Below, piece by piece: positions 18,697-26,814 of a stretch of 64,000 nucleotides of DNA. Made by a program: the position numbers and the translations under genes. The notes beneath the pieces were generated by a model. That model was given only the letters and a program-made list of their open reading frames with translations. It was not told the DNA's origin and did no database searches. The DNA comes from JBGVSA01 sp049840475 (GTDB lineage Bacteria > Pseudomonadota > Gammaproteobacteria > Burkholderiales > Rhodocyclaceae). How positions within the stretch are numbered: the first letter of the stretch is position 1; every line of letters begins with the position of its first letter. The stretch lies in NCBI GenBank assembly GCA_049840475.1, contig JASGKX010000001.1, positions 1,798,001 through 1,862,000 on the forward strand. The letters are read 5' to 3'.

Positions 18697-21183
18697 ATGG
18701 TGATCGGATTGGTGGTGTTGCTGGTGATCGGCATGCTCGCGCTGGCTGCAATGCGTGCGCCGCTGGCGGTGTGGGTGGTGGCGCTGGCCGCGTGGTGGTT
18801 CGGTCTGTCGACGGCGGCCGGTTGGTCGGCGACGACGGGTATCGTGCTGGCTGCCATCACGGTGGTGATCGGCGCTGTGTTTGTGCTGAAGCCGCTGCGC
18901 CGTGCGTTGGTGACGCGCGGCATCTTCAGTGCCTACAAGAAGATGCTGCCGGCCATGTCGGACACTGAGCGCACCGCGCTCGAGGCCGGCACCGTGTGGT
19001 GGGACGGCGAACTCTTTTCCGGTCGGCCGAACTGGAAAAAGCTGCTGTCGCTGCCGCAGCCCACGCTCACGCCTGAAGAGCAGTCCTTTCTCGACAACGA
19101 GACCAACGAACTGTGCCGTCTTGTGAACGATTGGGAAACCACCCACGTCCACAACGACCTCTCGCCCGAAGCCTGGCAGTACATCAAGGACAAGGGCTTC
19201 CTCGGCATGATTATCCCCAAGTCATATGGCGGTAAGGGCTTCTCGGCCTTCGCGCATTCGCAGATCGTGATGAAGCTGTCCACGCGTAGCTCGGCGTCTG
19301 CCGTGAGCGTCATGGTGCCCAACTCGCTCGGGCCGGCCGAATTGCTCCTGCACTACGGCACCGACGAGCAGAAGTCCCATTACCTGCCGCGCCTGGCGTG
19401 CGGGCAAGAGATTCCCGCTTTCGCGCTGACGAGCCCGCAAGCCGGCTCCGATGCTGCGTCGATTCCTGACCGCGGCGTGGTGTGCAAGGGCCTCTACCAA
19501 GGGCGCGAAGTGCTCGGCATGCGCGTCACCTGGGACAAGCGCTACATCACGCTCGGGCCCATTTGCACGGTGCTCGGGCTGGCTTTCCGCCTGTACGACC
19601 CGGAGCATCTGATCGGCAATGTGGAAGACCTTGGCATCACTTGCGCGCTGGTGCCGCATGACCACCCAGGCGTGAACATCGGCCGTCGCCACCTGCCGCT
19701 CAACGCCATGTTCCAGAACGGTCCCAACTGGGGGACGGACGTGTTCATGCCGCTCGATTTCATCATCGGCGGCCCGAAGATGGCAGGCCAGGGCTGGCGC
19801 ATGCTGATGGAATGTCTGGCCGCCGGCCGTTCGATCTCGCTGCCGGCATCCAACACCGGCATGATGAAGCTCACGGCCCGTGCCGTCGGCGCATATTCCC
19901 GCGTGCGTGCGCAGTTCAAGACCGCCATCGGCAAGTTCGAAGGCGTGGAAGAACCGCTGGCGCGCATTGGCGGAAATCTCTACATGGCCGATGCGGCACG
20001 CGTCATGACGGCCGGTGCGATCGATCTGGGTGAAAAGCCCTCGGTCGTGTCCGCCATCGTCAAATACCACGTCACCGAGCGCGCTCGCGTGGCGGTCAAC
20101 GACGGCATGGACATTCTCGGCGGCAAGGGTATCTGCCTCGGGCCGCAGAACTTCCTCGGCCGCGCGTATCAGCAGATTCCCGTTGGCATCACGGTGGAGG
20201 GTGCCAACATCCTCACGCGTTGCCTGATCATCTTCGGGCAGGGTGCCATCCGCTGCCATCCGTACGTGCTCAAGGAAATGCTCGCCACGCAGGACCGCGA
20301 CAACGCGCGCGGGCTGGCAGCTTTCGACGATGCGCTGTTCTCGCACATTGGCTTTACCGCATCGAACAAGGCACGTGCATTCCTGATGGGGCTGACCGGT
20401 GCTCGCCTCGTGCGCGCGCCGGACAATGTTGCGCCCGAAACGCGCCGCTACTACCAGCGCCTGACGCGCTTCGCGGCCGCGTTTGCCTTCCTCGCAGATG
20501 TGTCGATGCTGACCATGGGCGGCGACCTCAAGCGCAAGGAAAAGCTCTCCGCGCGCCTGGGCGACATCCTCTCGCAGCTCTATCTGTGCTCGGCCACGCT
20601 CAAGCGTTTTGAAGTCGAAGGTCGTCAGGCTGCCGACGCGCCGCTCATGCACTGGTCGATCCGCGACGCGATCTTCAAAATGCAGATCGCATTCGATGGC
20701 GTCATCGCCAACTTCCCGAACCGTTTCCTCGCCTGGGGCTTGCGTCGCGTGGTGTTCCCCTTCGGCCAGCGCTACGTCACGCCGTCCGATCATCTGGGGC
20801 ATCAGGTTGCGCAACTGCTGATCACGCCGTCTGCTTCGCGTGACCGCTTGGTGGCCGACAGCTACGTACCGACGACCGAGGACGATCCGGTCGCCACGCT
20901 TGAACTCGCCCTGCAGGCCGCCGTCGATGCCGAAGCCATCGAAGCGCGTGTGCGTGCTGCGCACAAAGCTGGGCAGCTCGACGCGCGTGGCATGCCGGCG
21001 CAGATCGCGCAGGCCATCGAACGCAAGATCATCACGGTCGACGAGCAACACTTGCTGGAACGTCGTGAGGCGCTGCGCCAGAAGTGCATCCGCGTGGATG
21101 ACTTCCCGCAGGACCTGGGCATTGGCGATGCACGCGCGCACATTCGCCCGGCCATGACCGAAGCGCATCGCGCGGCAGCTTGA
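18697..21183 (+). CDS. fadE: FadE-type acyl-CoA dehydrogenase
   Basis: This large flavoprotein carries out the first step of beta-oxidation. The 828-residue product has an N-terminal hydrophobic stretch of about 65 residues (LVVLLVIGMLALAAMRAPLA), then the dehydrogenase core with AFALTSPQAGSDA near 243, GRSISLPASNTGMMKLT near 375 and GGKGICLGPQNFLGRAYQQI near 475, as in E. coli FadE. The ATG at 18697 has AGGAG six bases ahead; a longer frame back into the regulator gene is rejected. It lies 40 bases after the TetR gene and is probably cotranscribed. Confidence 0.95.
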   Translation: MVIGLVVLLVIGMLALAAMRAPLAVWVVALAAWWFGLSTAAGWSATTGIVLAAITVVIGAVFVLKPLRRALVTRGIFSAYKKMLPAMSDTERTALEAGTVWWDGELFSGRPNWKKLLSLPQPTLTPEEQSFLDNETNELCRLVNDWETTHVHNDLSPEAWQYIKDKGFLGMIIPKSYGGKGFSAFAHSQIVMKLSTRSSASAVSVMVPNSLGPAELLLHYGTDEQKSHYLPRLACGQEIPAFALTSPQAGSDAASIPDRGVVCKGLYQGREVLGMRVTWDKRYITLGPICTVLGLAFRLYDPEHLIGNVEDLGITCALVPHDHPGVNIGRRHLPLNAMFQNGPNWGTDVFMPLDFIIGGPKMAGQGWRMLMECLAAGRSISLPASNTGMMKLTARAVGAYSRVRAQFKTAIGKFEGVEEPLARIGGNLYMADAARVMTAGAIDLGEKPSVVSAIVKYHVTERARVAVNDGMDILGGKGICLGPQNFLGRAYQQIPVGITVEGANILTRCLIIFGQGAIRCHPYVLKEMLATQDRDNARGLAAFDDALFSHIGFTASNKARAFLMGLTGARLVRAPDNVAPETRRYYQRLTRFAAAFAFLADVSMLTMGGDLKRKEKLSARLGDILSQLYLCSATLKRFEVEGRQAADAPLMHWSIRDAIFKMQIAFDGVIANFPNRFLAWGLRRVVFPFGQRYVTPSDHLGHQVAQLLITPSASRDRLVADSYVPTTEDDPVATLELALQAAVDAEAIEARVRAAHKAGQLDARGMPAQIAQAIERKIITVDEQHLLERREALRQKCIRVDDFPQDLGIGDARAHIRPAMTEAHRAAA

Positions 21184-21337
21184 GAGCCTGGAACACGATG
21201 AAACGTCATAGCGCTCCGGGGCAATGGCTCCAGATCAAGACGCCTCGCCGCAGTCTGGGCTGTGCCCGGACAGGACGGCGCAACGCAGAGTTGGGGCCAT
21301 TGCTCCAATGCCCTGCTCTAGGTTGTAAGGATTAGCC

Positions 21338-22636
21338 ATGAGCTTCAAACCGGTCTACATCGTTGACGGCGCACGCACGCCGTTCCTCAAGGCGCGCAAC
21401 GCTCCGGGGCCGTTCGCGGCTGCTGACCTCGCCACTATTGCCGGACGTGCGTTGCTGGCGCGTCAATCGTTCGCGGCGGATGAGCTCGACGAAGTCATCC
21501 TCGGCTGCGCGTCGCCGTCGCCGGATGAGGTGAACATTGGGCGCGTCGTGGCGCTGCGCATGGGCTGTGGCCAGTCGGTGCCCGGTTGGACGGTGATGCG
21601 CAATTGCGCCTCCGGCATGCAGGCGCTCGATTCGGCGGTGACCAACATCCAGGCCGGGCGTTCGAGTCTCGTCCTCGCAGGCGGTGCGGATGCGCTTTCG
21701 CGTGCGCCGCTGTTGTTCTCCGACGCGATGGTGCGTTGGTTGTCGGGTTGGTACGCGGCCAAGACTTTTGGTCAGCGCGCAGCGGCGATCCGTCGCTTCA
21801 AGCTGGGCTACCTCGCGCCGGTGATCGGCATCGTCAAGGGGCTGACCGATCCGGTCGTGGGTTTGATGATGGGGCAGACCGCCGAAAACCTTGCCTGGCG
21901 CTTCGGTATCTCCCGCGAAGAAATGGATGCCTTCGCCGTGCGCAGCCATCAACGCGTGGCCGCTGCGCAGGACGCTGGCTACTTCGCCGACGAACTCGTT
22001 CCGCTGGTTGACGAAAAGGGCAAGGTCTACGCCGAAGACGACGGTCTGCGCCGCGATTCGAGCGTCGAAGCGCTCGCCAAGCTGCGTCCGTTTTTCGACA
22101 AGAAATACGGCAAGGTCACGGCGGCCAATAGCTCGCAGGTGACCGACGGGGCTACGTGGCTCGTGCTGGCCTCCGAGGAAGAGGTTCAGCGTCGAGGGCT
22201 TCAGCCGATTGGCCGCATCGTCGACAGCCAGTGGGCGGGCCTGGCGCCGGAGCAGATGGGCCTCGGCCCTGTGCATGCTGCCACGCCGATCCTGCAACGC
22301 CATGGACTGGCGCTCAACGACCTGGATGCGTGGGAGATCAACGAGGCATTCGCCGCGCAGGTAATGGGTTGCGTTGCCGCGTGGAACGACGCTACGTACT
22401 GCCGCGAACAACTCGGCCTGCCCGACGCGCTCGGTCAGCTCGACGAATCGAAGCTCAATATCGATGGCGGCGCCGTGGCGCTCGGACACCCGGTGGGTGC
22501 CAGTGGCGCGCGCATCGTGCTGCACTTGCTGCATGTCTTGCAACGCACTGGCGGCAAGCGCGGCATCGCGTCGATCTGCATCGGCGGCGGGCAAGGCGGG
22601 GCGATGCTGGTGGAGACCATGGGGGCCGGCGCATGA
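21338..22636 (+). CDS. Acetyl-CoA C-acyltransferase (FadI-like thiolase)
   Basis: The 432-residue product has thiolase motifs: nucleophile Cys in VMRNCASGMQALDSA near residue 89, WEINEAFAAQ near 334, GHPVGASGARI near 388 and CIGGGQGGAM near 414. Length and motif spacing fit FadI-type long-chain 3-ketoacyl-CoA thiolases rather than the shorter FadA type downstream. The 154-base gap after fadE holds an inverted GCAATGGC/GCCATTGC pair but no clear terminator. The stop overlaps the next start by ATGA. Confidence 0.93.
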   Translation: MSFKPVYIVDGARTPFLKARNAPGPFAAADLATIAGRALLARQSFAADELDEVILGCASPSPDEVNIGRVVALRMGCGQSVPGWTVMRNCASGMQALDSAVTNIQAGRSSLVLAGGADALSRAPLLFSDAMVRWLSGWYAAKTFGQRAAAIRRFKLGYLAPVIGIVKGLTDPVVGLMMGQTAENLAWRFGISREEMDAFAVRSHQRVAAAQDAGYFADELVPLVDEKGKVYAEDDGLRRDSSVEALAKLRPFFDKKYGKVTAANSSQVTDGATWLVLASEEEVQRRGLQPIGRIVDSQWAGLAPEQMGLGPVHAATPILQRHGLALNDLDAWEINEAFAAQVMGCVAAWNDATYCREQLGLPDALGQLDESKLNIDGGAVALGHPVGASGARIVLHLLHVLQRTGGKRGIASICIGGGQGGAMLVETMGAGA

Positions 22637-22908
22637 GCAGCATCGGACTCGTGGTGGATGCCACCTGCGACCTGTCGTTCGATTTCATCGGCGAGCACGG
22701 CGTCATGCCGATTTCGGTGCGCGCCGGCCAGCACACGCTTGTCGACACGCGCGATGACGTCCCTTCTTTCTCCGACATGCTGCGCACGGCCCATGAATGC
22801 GGCGTCGACGTGCTGCGTGCGGTCATGAGCGCCGCAAGCGGCACCCAGGTCGGCCCCGGTTGCATCTCGGTCGGGTTTGCCGCCGAAGATCATCGCTACG
22901 CGACGTGA
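22633..22908 (+). CDS. Short DegV-like protein, probably an internally deleted remnant
   Basis: The 91-residue frame starts IGLVVDATCDLSFDFIGEHG then VMPISVRAG, which resembles the first strand and helix of DegV fatty-acid-binding proteins, and ends VGPGCISVGFAA, which resembles a C-terminal DegV motif. Whole DegV proteins are about 280 residues, so the middle is missing. The start overlaps the thiolase stop (ATGA), so it is probably translated. A link to acyl binding would fit the cluster, but function of so short a form is doubtful. Confidence 0.5.
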   Translation: MSSIGLVVDATCDLSFDFIGEHGVMPISVRAGQHTLVDTRDDVPSFSDMLRTAHECGVDVLRAVMSAASGTQVGPGCISVGFAAEDHRYAT

Positions 22909-22916
22909 GTACGGGT

Positions 22917-24884
22917 ATGCAAAGAATGAAATCAGAACAAATGTTCCGTCACTGGCGCCTGGACCGCGATGCTGAAGGCGTCGCCTGGGCCACCATCGAT
23001 TACGCCGATGGCACCGCCAACACGCTCGGCAGCGAGGTGTTGCGCGAGTTCTCTCGCCTGCTCGACATACTCGACGGTGTGCCGCCCGCCGGGCTGGTGA
23101 TCCGTTCCGGCAAGAGCGCGGGTTTCATCGCCGGGGCCGATCTCGACGAGTACATGAAGATCGAGACCGTTGAAGGCATCAAGGAAATCGTGGCGCGCAA
23201 CTGGGATCTCTATAACCGGCTGGAGCGTGTGCCGTACCCCACGCTGGCGCTGATCCGTGGGCACTGTATGGGCGGCGGCCTGGAGATGTCGCTGGCGTGC
23301 CGCTTCCGTATCGCGGTAGATGAACCCGCCACGCGATTGGCTCTGCCCGAAGTGATGCTCGGCATCGTTCCTGGCTGGGGAGGCATGTTGCGCCTGCCGC
23401 GCATCATCGGCCCGGCGGCTGCCATGGACATGATGCTCACCGGCAAGCAGATCGATGCACGTCGCGCCAAAAGGATGGGGTTGGTCGATGACGCCGTACC
23501 GCCACGCGTGATGGAAAACGCCGCGCGCATGCTGGTGTTGTCCAAGCGGCCGGGGCATCGTCCCGGCCTTGTGCAGCGCCTGCTCAACGGGCCGCTCAAG
23601 CGCATCGTGGCAAACGGCGCGCGCAAGCAGGTCGCCAAGCGTGCGCGCCCGGAACAGTACCCCGCGCCCTACGCGATCATTGATACCTGGCAGCACTTCG
23701 ACGGCAATTCGCTCGCCGTGCCGCCGGGGCACACGGCGTCGCTCGAATACATCTTTGCGCAGGGCACGGCGCGCAATCTGGTACGCGTGTTCTTCCTGCA
23801 GCAACGGCTCAAGTCCTTTGGCAAGACCGAAGATGTCGGTACGTTCGACCCACGCCACGTGCACGTGGTGGGGGCTGGCGTGATGGGGGGTGACATTGCT
23901 GCATGGTGTGTGCAGCGTGGCATGACCGTCACGCTCCAAGACCAGAACATCGAACGCATCGCGCCGGCCATCCGACGCGCCGCCGAAGGCTTCACCAAAA
24001 AGTACCGCGGCGATCGTAAGCAGGTGCGTTTTGCGCTCGACCGTCTGATTGCCGATCCGCGCGGCGACGGTGTCGCGCACGCCGACGTCATCATCGAAGC
24101 GATCTTCGAGAACCTCGACGCCAAGCACGCACTGTTCCGCGACATCGAGTCACGCGCACGGCCGGATGCCGTACTGGCCACCAATACGTCGAGCCTGCGA
24201 CTGGAAGACATCGCGGTTGCGCTCAATCAACCCGAGCGCCTTGTGGGCATCCATTTCTTCAACCCGGTGGCGAAAATGCCGTTGGTTGAGGTCGTGCGCG
24301 GGCAGAGCAGCGATCCGCAACAAGTGGCGCGTGCGCTGTCATTCGTGCATCGGCTCGACAAATTGCCGCTGCCAGTGGCGAGCGCTCCGGGCTTTCTCGT
24401 CAACGCGGTGCTCGGACCGTATCTGCTCGAAGCGATGCGCTGTGTGGATGAAGGTATGGCGCCCGCCACCATCGACGCTGCGATGGAAGCCTTCGGCATG
24501 CCGATGGGGCCGATCGAGTTGGCCGATACCGTGGGGCTGGACATCGCCATGGCCACCGGCCGCGCGCTGACGGGCTCGACGGACGTGCCGCGCAAGCTCG
24601 AGTCGCTCGTCACTGCGGGCAAGCTCGGACGCAAGAGCGGCGAGGGTTTCTACACATGGCGTGACGGCAAGGCGGCAAAGCCCGCCGCCGCCCAGATACC
24701 GGACGGACTTGCCAAGCGGCTTGTCGCCCCCTTGTTGTCCGCCGCGCAGCGTTGCGTTGACCACAACGTTGTGGCCGATGCAGACCTTGCAGACGCTGGA
24801 GTGATATTCGGCACGGGCTTTGCCCCGTACACTGGTGGTCCGATGAATTACCTGAAGAATCAAGTGAATGACCAGACTCCCTGA
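22917..24884 (+). CDS. Multifunctional enoyl-CoA hydratase / 3-hydroxyacyl-CoA dehydrogenase (FadJ-like)
   Basis: The 655-residue product carries an N-terminal crotonase domain (SAGFIAGADLDEYM near 60, HCMGGGLEMSLACRFRI near 115, LPEVMLGIVPGWGG near 145). An NAD-binding dehydrogenase domain follows (VHVVGAGVMGGDIAAWC near 317, IHFFNPVAKMPLVEVV with the catalytic His near 443) and ends with the C-terminal dehydrogenase helices. This is the domain order of FadJ and FadB and covers the second and third steps of beta-oxidation. Start may be ATG 22917 or ATG 22926; neither has a strong ribosome site. The thioesterase start overlaps its end. Confidence 0.92.
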   Translation: MQRMKSEQMFRHWRLDRDAEGVAWATIDYADGTANTLGSEVLREFSRLLDILDGVPPAGLVIRSGKSAGFIAGADLDEYMKIETVEGIKEIVARNWDLYNRLERVPYPTLALIRGHCMGGGLEMSLACRFRIAVDEPATRLALPEVMLGIVPGWGGMLRLPRIIGPAAAMDMMLTGKQIDARRAKRMGLVDDAVPPRVMENAARMLVLSKRPGHRPGLVQRLLNGPLKRIVANGARKQVAKRARPEQYPAPYAIIDTWQHFDGNSLAVPPGHTASLEYIFAQGTARNLVRVFFLQQRLKSFGKTEDVGTFDPRHVHVVGAGVMGGDIAAWCVQRGMTVTLQDQNIERIAPAIRRAAEGFTKKYRGDRKQVRFALDRLIADPRGDGVAHADVIIEAIFENLDAKHALFRDIESRARPDAVLATNTSSLRLEDIAVALNQPERLVGIHFFNPVAKMPLVEVVRGQSSDPQQVARALSFVHRLDKLPLPVASAPGFLVNAVLGPYLLEAMRCVDEGMAPATIDAAMEAFGMPMGPIELADTVGLDIAMATGRALTGSTDVPRKLESLVTAGKLGRKSGEGFYTWRDGKAAKPAAAQIPDGLAKRLVAPLLSAAQRCVDHNVVADADLADAGVIFGTGFAPYTGGPMNYLKNQVNDQTP

Positions 24885-25260
24885 TCGCGAACCGACGTTG
24901 CGCGTTCTTCCTCTGCCCAAGGACCTCAACCAATCCGGCGACGTGTTCGGTGGATGGCTCATGGCGCACGTGGATATCGCCGGTTCGATTCCTGCCATTC
25001 GTCGCGCGCGTGGTCGCGTGGTGACCATCGCGGTCAACTCTTTCGTTTTCCGCGAACCCGTGTTCGTGACCGACCTCGTGAGCTTCTACGCCACGATCGT
25101 CAGGGAAGGCACGACCTCGATCACCGTCGACGTCGAGGTCTATTCCGAACGCGACCCCATGAACCCGCACGTGGTCAAGGTCACTGAAGCGACCCTCACC
25201 TACGTGGCCCTCGACGAGCGGGGCGGCAAGCGGCCGCTGCCTCCTCTGGAGGGGCGCTGA
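24868..25260 (+). CDS. YciA-like acyl-CoA thioesterase
   Basis: The 130-residue product is a single hotdog domain with NQSGDVFGGWLMAHVDIAGS near residue 20 and VVTIAVNSFVFREPV, matching the YciA/acyl-CoA hydrolase group. It would release free acids and CoA, preventing CoA trapping during beta-oxidation. Its ATG at 24868 lies 17 bases inside the end of the preceding gene, indicating coupling. Confidence 0.9.
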   Translation: MTRLPDREPTLRVLPLPKDLNQSGDVFGGWLMAHVDIAGSIPAIRRARGRVVTIAVNSFVFREPVFVTDLVSFYATIVREGTTSITVDVEVYSERDPMNPHVVKVTEATLTYVALDERGGKRPLPPLEGR

Positions 25261-25340
25261 ACATGTTTTCGTTGTCTGTTTTGCCGCGTTGTATCCGGCG
25301 CGATCACCGCGCTAGTCGTCCACACAGAGGAGAGTTGTAC

Positions 25341-26642
25341 ATGAAGAAAAAAACGATCGCCCACGCGGTTGCACTGCTGGTTGGCGGCCTCTCGGCTGCC
25401 GGTGCCAACGCCTCGGGTTTCCAGTTGCTGGAGCAGAACGCCAGCGGTCTGGGCAATGCCTATGCCGGTTCGGCCGCTGTCGCCGAAGACGCGAGCACGA
25501 TCTACTTCAACCCCGCCGGCATGACCAAGCTGCAGAACTATGAAGTGTCGGTCGGCTTCAATGGCATCAGCCCGAGCTACAAGTTCCAGAACGGCAACTC
25601 CAACACGGGCCTGCTGACTTCCACCGGCAACGGCGGCGATGCCGGCAGCCTGGCGTGGTTGCCCAATGGCTACGCGTCGGCGCGCCTTGTCGACAACCTG
25701 TACTTCGGCCTTGGCCTGGGCGCACCGTTCGGCCTCAAGACCGAATACGACGAGCCCTGGATCGGCGGCGCGCAGTCGCAGATGTTCGAGATCAAGACGT
25801 ACAACGTGAACCCGTCGCTGGCCTACAAGATCAACGACAAGGTTTCGGTGGGTGTGGGCCTGAACTGGCAGAAGATCGACGTCGACTACCAGCGCATCGC
25901 CGGCATCGGCCCGACGCCGATCGCTCCGGGGGTGACCGTTCCGCTGCAGTCCTACACCGCCAAGCTCAAGGCTGACGACACCGCCTGGGGCTGGAACATC
26001 GGCGCGCTGTTCGACGTATCGCCCACCACGCGCGTTGGCGTGTCGTATCGCTCGCAGATCAAGTACACGATCGAAGGCAACCTGAGCGTCAGTGGCCCGT
26101 CCGCCGCCGTGTCGTCCTCTCTGTCGAGCAGCGCCCGTGCCGACGTCAAGCTGCCCGATACCTTTATCGTCAGCGTGACGCAGCGCCTGGATGACCGCTG
26201 GACGATGATGGGTGACCTGTCCTATACCGGGTGGAGCAGCATTCCGAAGGTCGACATCATCCGTACGTCCGGTGCGCAATCCGGCACCGTCGCGCAGACG
26301 CTGGACACGAACTTCCGCGACACGTGGCGTGTGGCGCTGGGCGCGACGTACAAGTACGACGACGCCTGGAGCTTCAAGTACGGCGTGGCGTATGACCAGT
26401 CGCCGGTGAAGAACGCCGAGTCGCGTCTGACGTCGTTGCCGGACAACGATCGCGTGTGGCTGTCGGTGGGCGCGCAGTACCGCTTCGCCAAGGCCTCGCG
26501 TGTTGACCTCGGCTTGTCGTACCTGTTCATCCGTGACGCCAACATCCACAACGACCAGTCCGCACAGGGCCGTGGCGTGGTGGACGGTTCGTACTCGGGC
26601 AACGTGCTGGTGTTCGGCGCCCAGTACTCGCAGGCGTTCTGA
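25341..26642 (+). CDS. fadL: FadL-family outer membrane long-chain fatty acid transporter
   Basis: The 433-residue product has a signal peptide ending in ANA and then the diagnostic FadL start SGFQLLEQNASGLGNAYAGS with STIYFNPAGMTKL, which forms the plug domain of the barrel. It ends in FGAQYSQAF, an outer-membrane terminal strand with Phe. It would bring long-chain fatty acids across the outer membrane to feed the enzymes encoded around it. The ATG at 25341 follows AGAGGAGAG; a frame starting at 25263 is rejected because it precedes the signal peptide. Confidence 0.94.
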   Translation: MKKKTIAHAVALLVGGLSAAGANASGFQLLEQNASGLGNAYAGSAAVAEDASTIYFNPAGMTKLQNYEVSVGFNGISPSYKFQNGNSNTGLLTSTGNGGDAGSLAWLPNGYASARLVDNLYFGLGLGAPFGLKTEYDEPWIGGAQSQMFEIKTYNVNPSLAYKINDKVSVGVGLNWQKIDVDYQRIAGIGPTPIAPGVTVPLQSYTAKLKADDTAWGWNIGALFDVSPTTRVGVSYRSQIKYTIEGNLSVSGPSAAVSSSLSSSARADVKLPDTFIVSVTQRLDDRWTMMGDLSYTGWSSIPKVDIIRTSGAQSGTVAQTLDTNFRDTWRVALGATYKYDDAWSFKYGVAYDQSPVKNAESRLTSLPDNDRVWLSVGAQYRFAKASRVDLGLSYLFIRDANIHNDQSAQGRGVVDGSYSGNVLVFGAQYSQAF

Positions 26643-26814
26643 TCGTTTCATCATCCGGGAGGAGAGCGACACAGGCACGCGGTCACACGACGGCACCTCC
26701 GGCATCCGCTGGCGCTCCCTCCCTTCTTTGCAACGGGGGTAAGGGGGCGTATTGCCCCGACCCCGTTTCTGCCGCTCTTCCCCGACCGTCTCGCATCACT
26801 GAAGGGGAAGCGTC

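Noticed and set aside
19222..21168. Open frame of 648 codons opposite fadE
   Set aside because: Same codon-bias shadow; the plus strand encodes a full FadE.
21184..21337. Inverted GCAATGGC/GCCATTGC pair as a terminator between fadE and the thiolase
   Set aside because: The arms are far apart and no U-run follows; more likely chance or a minor structure.
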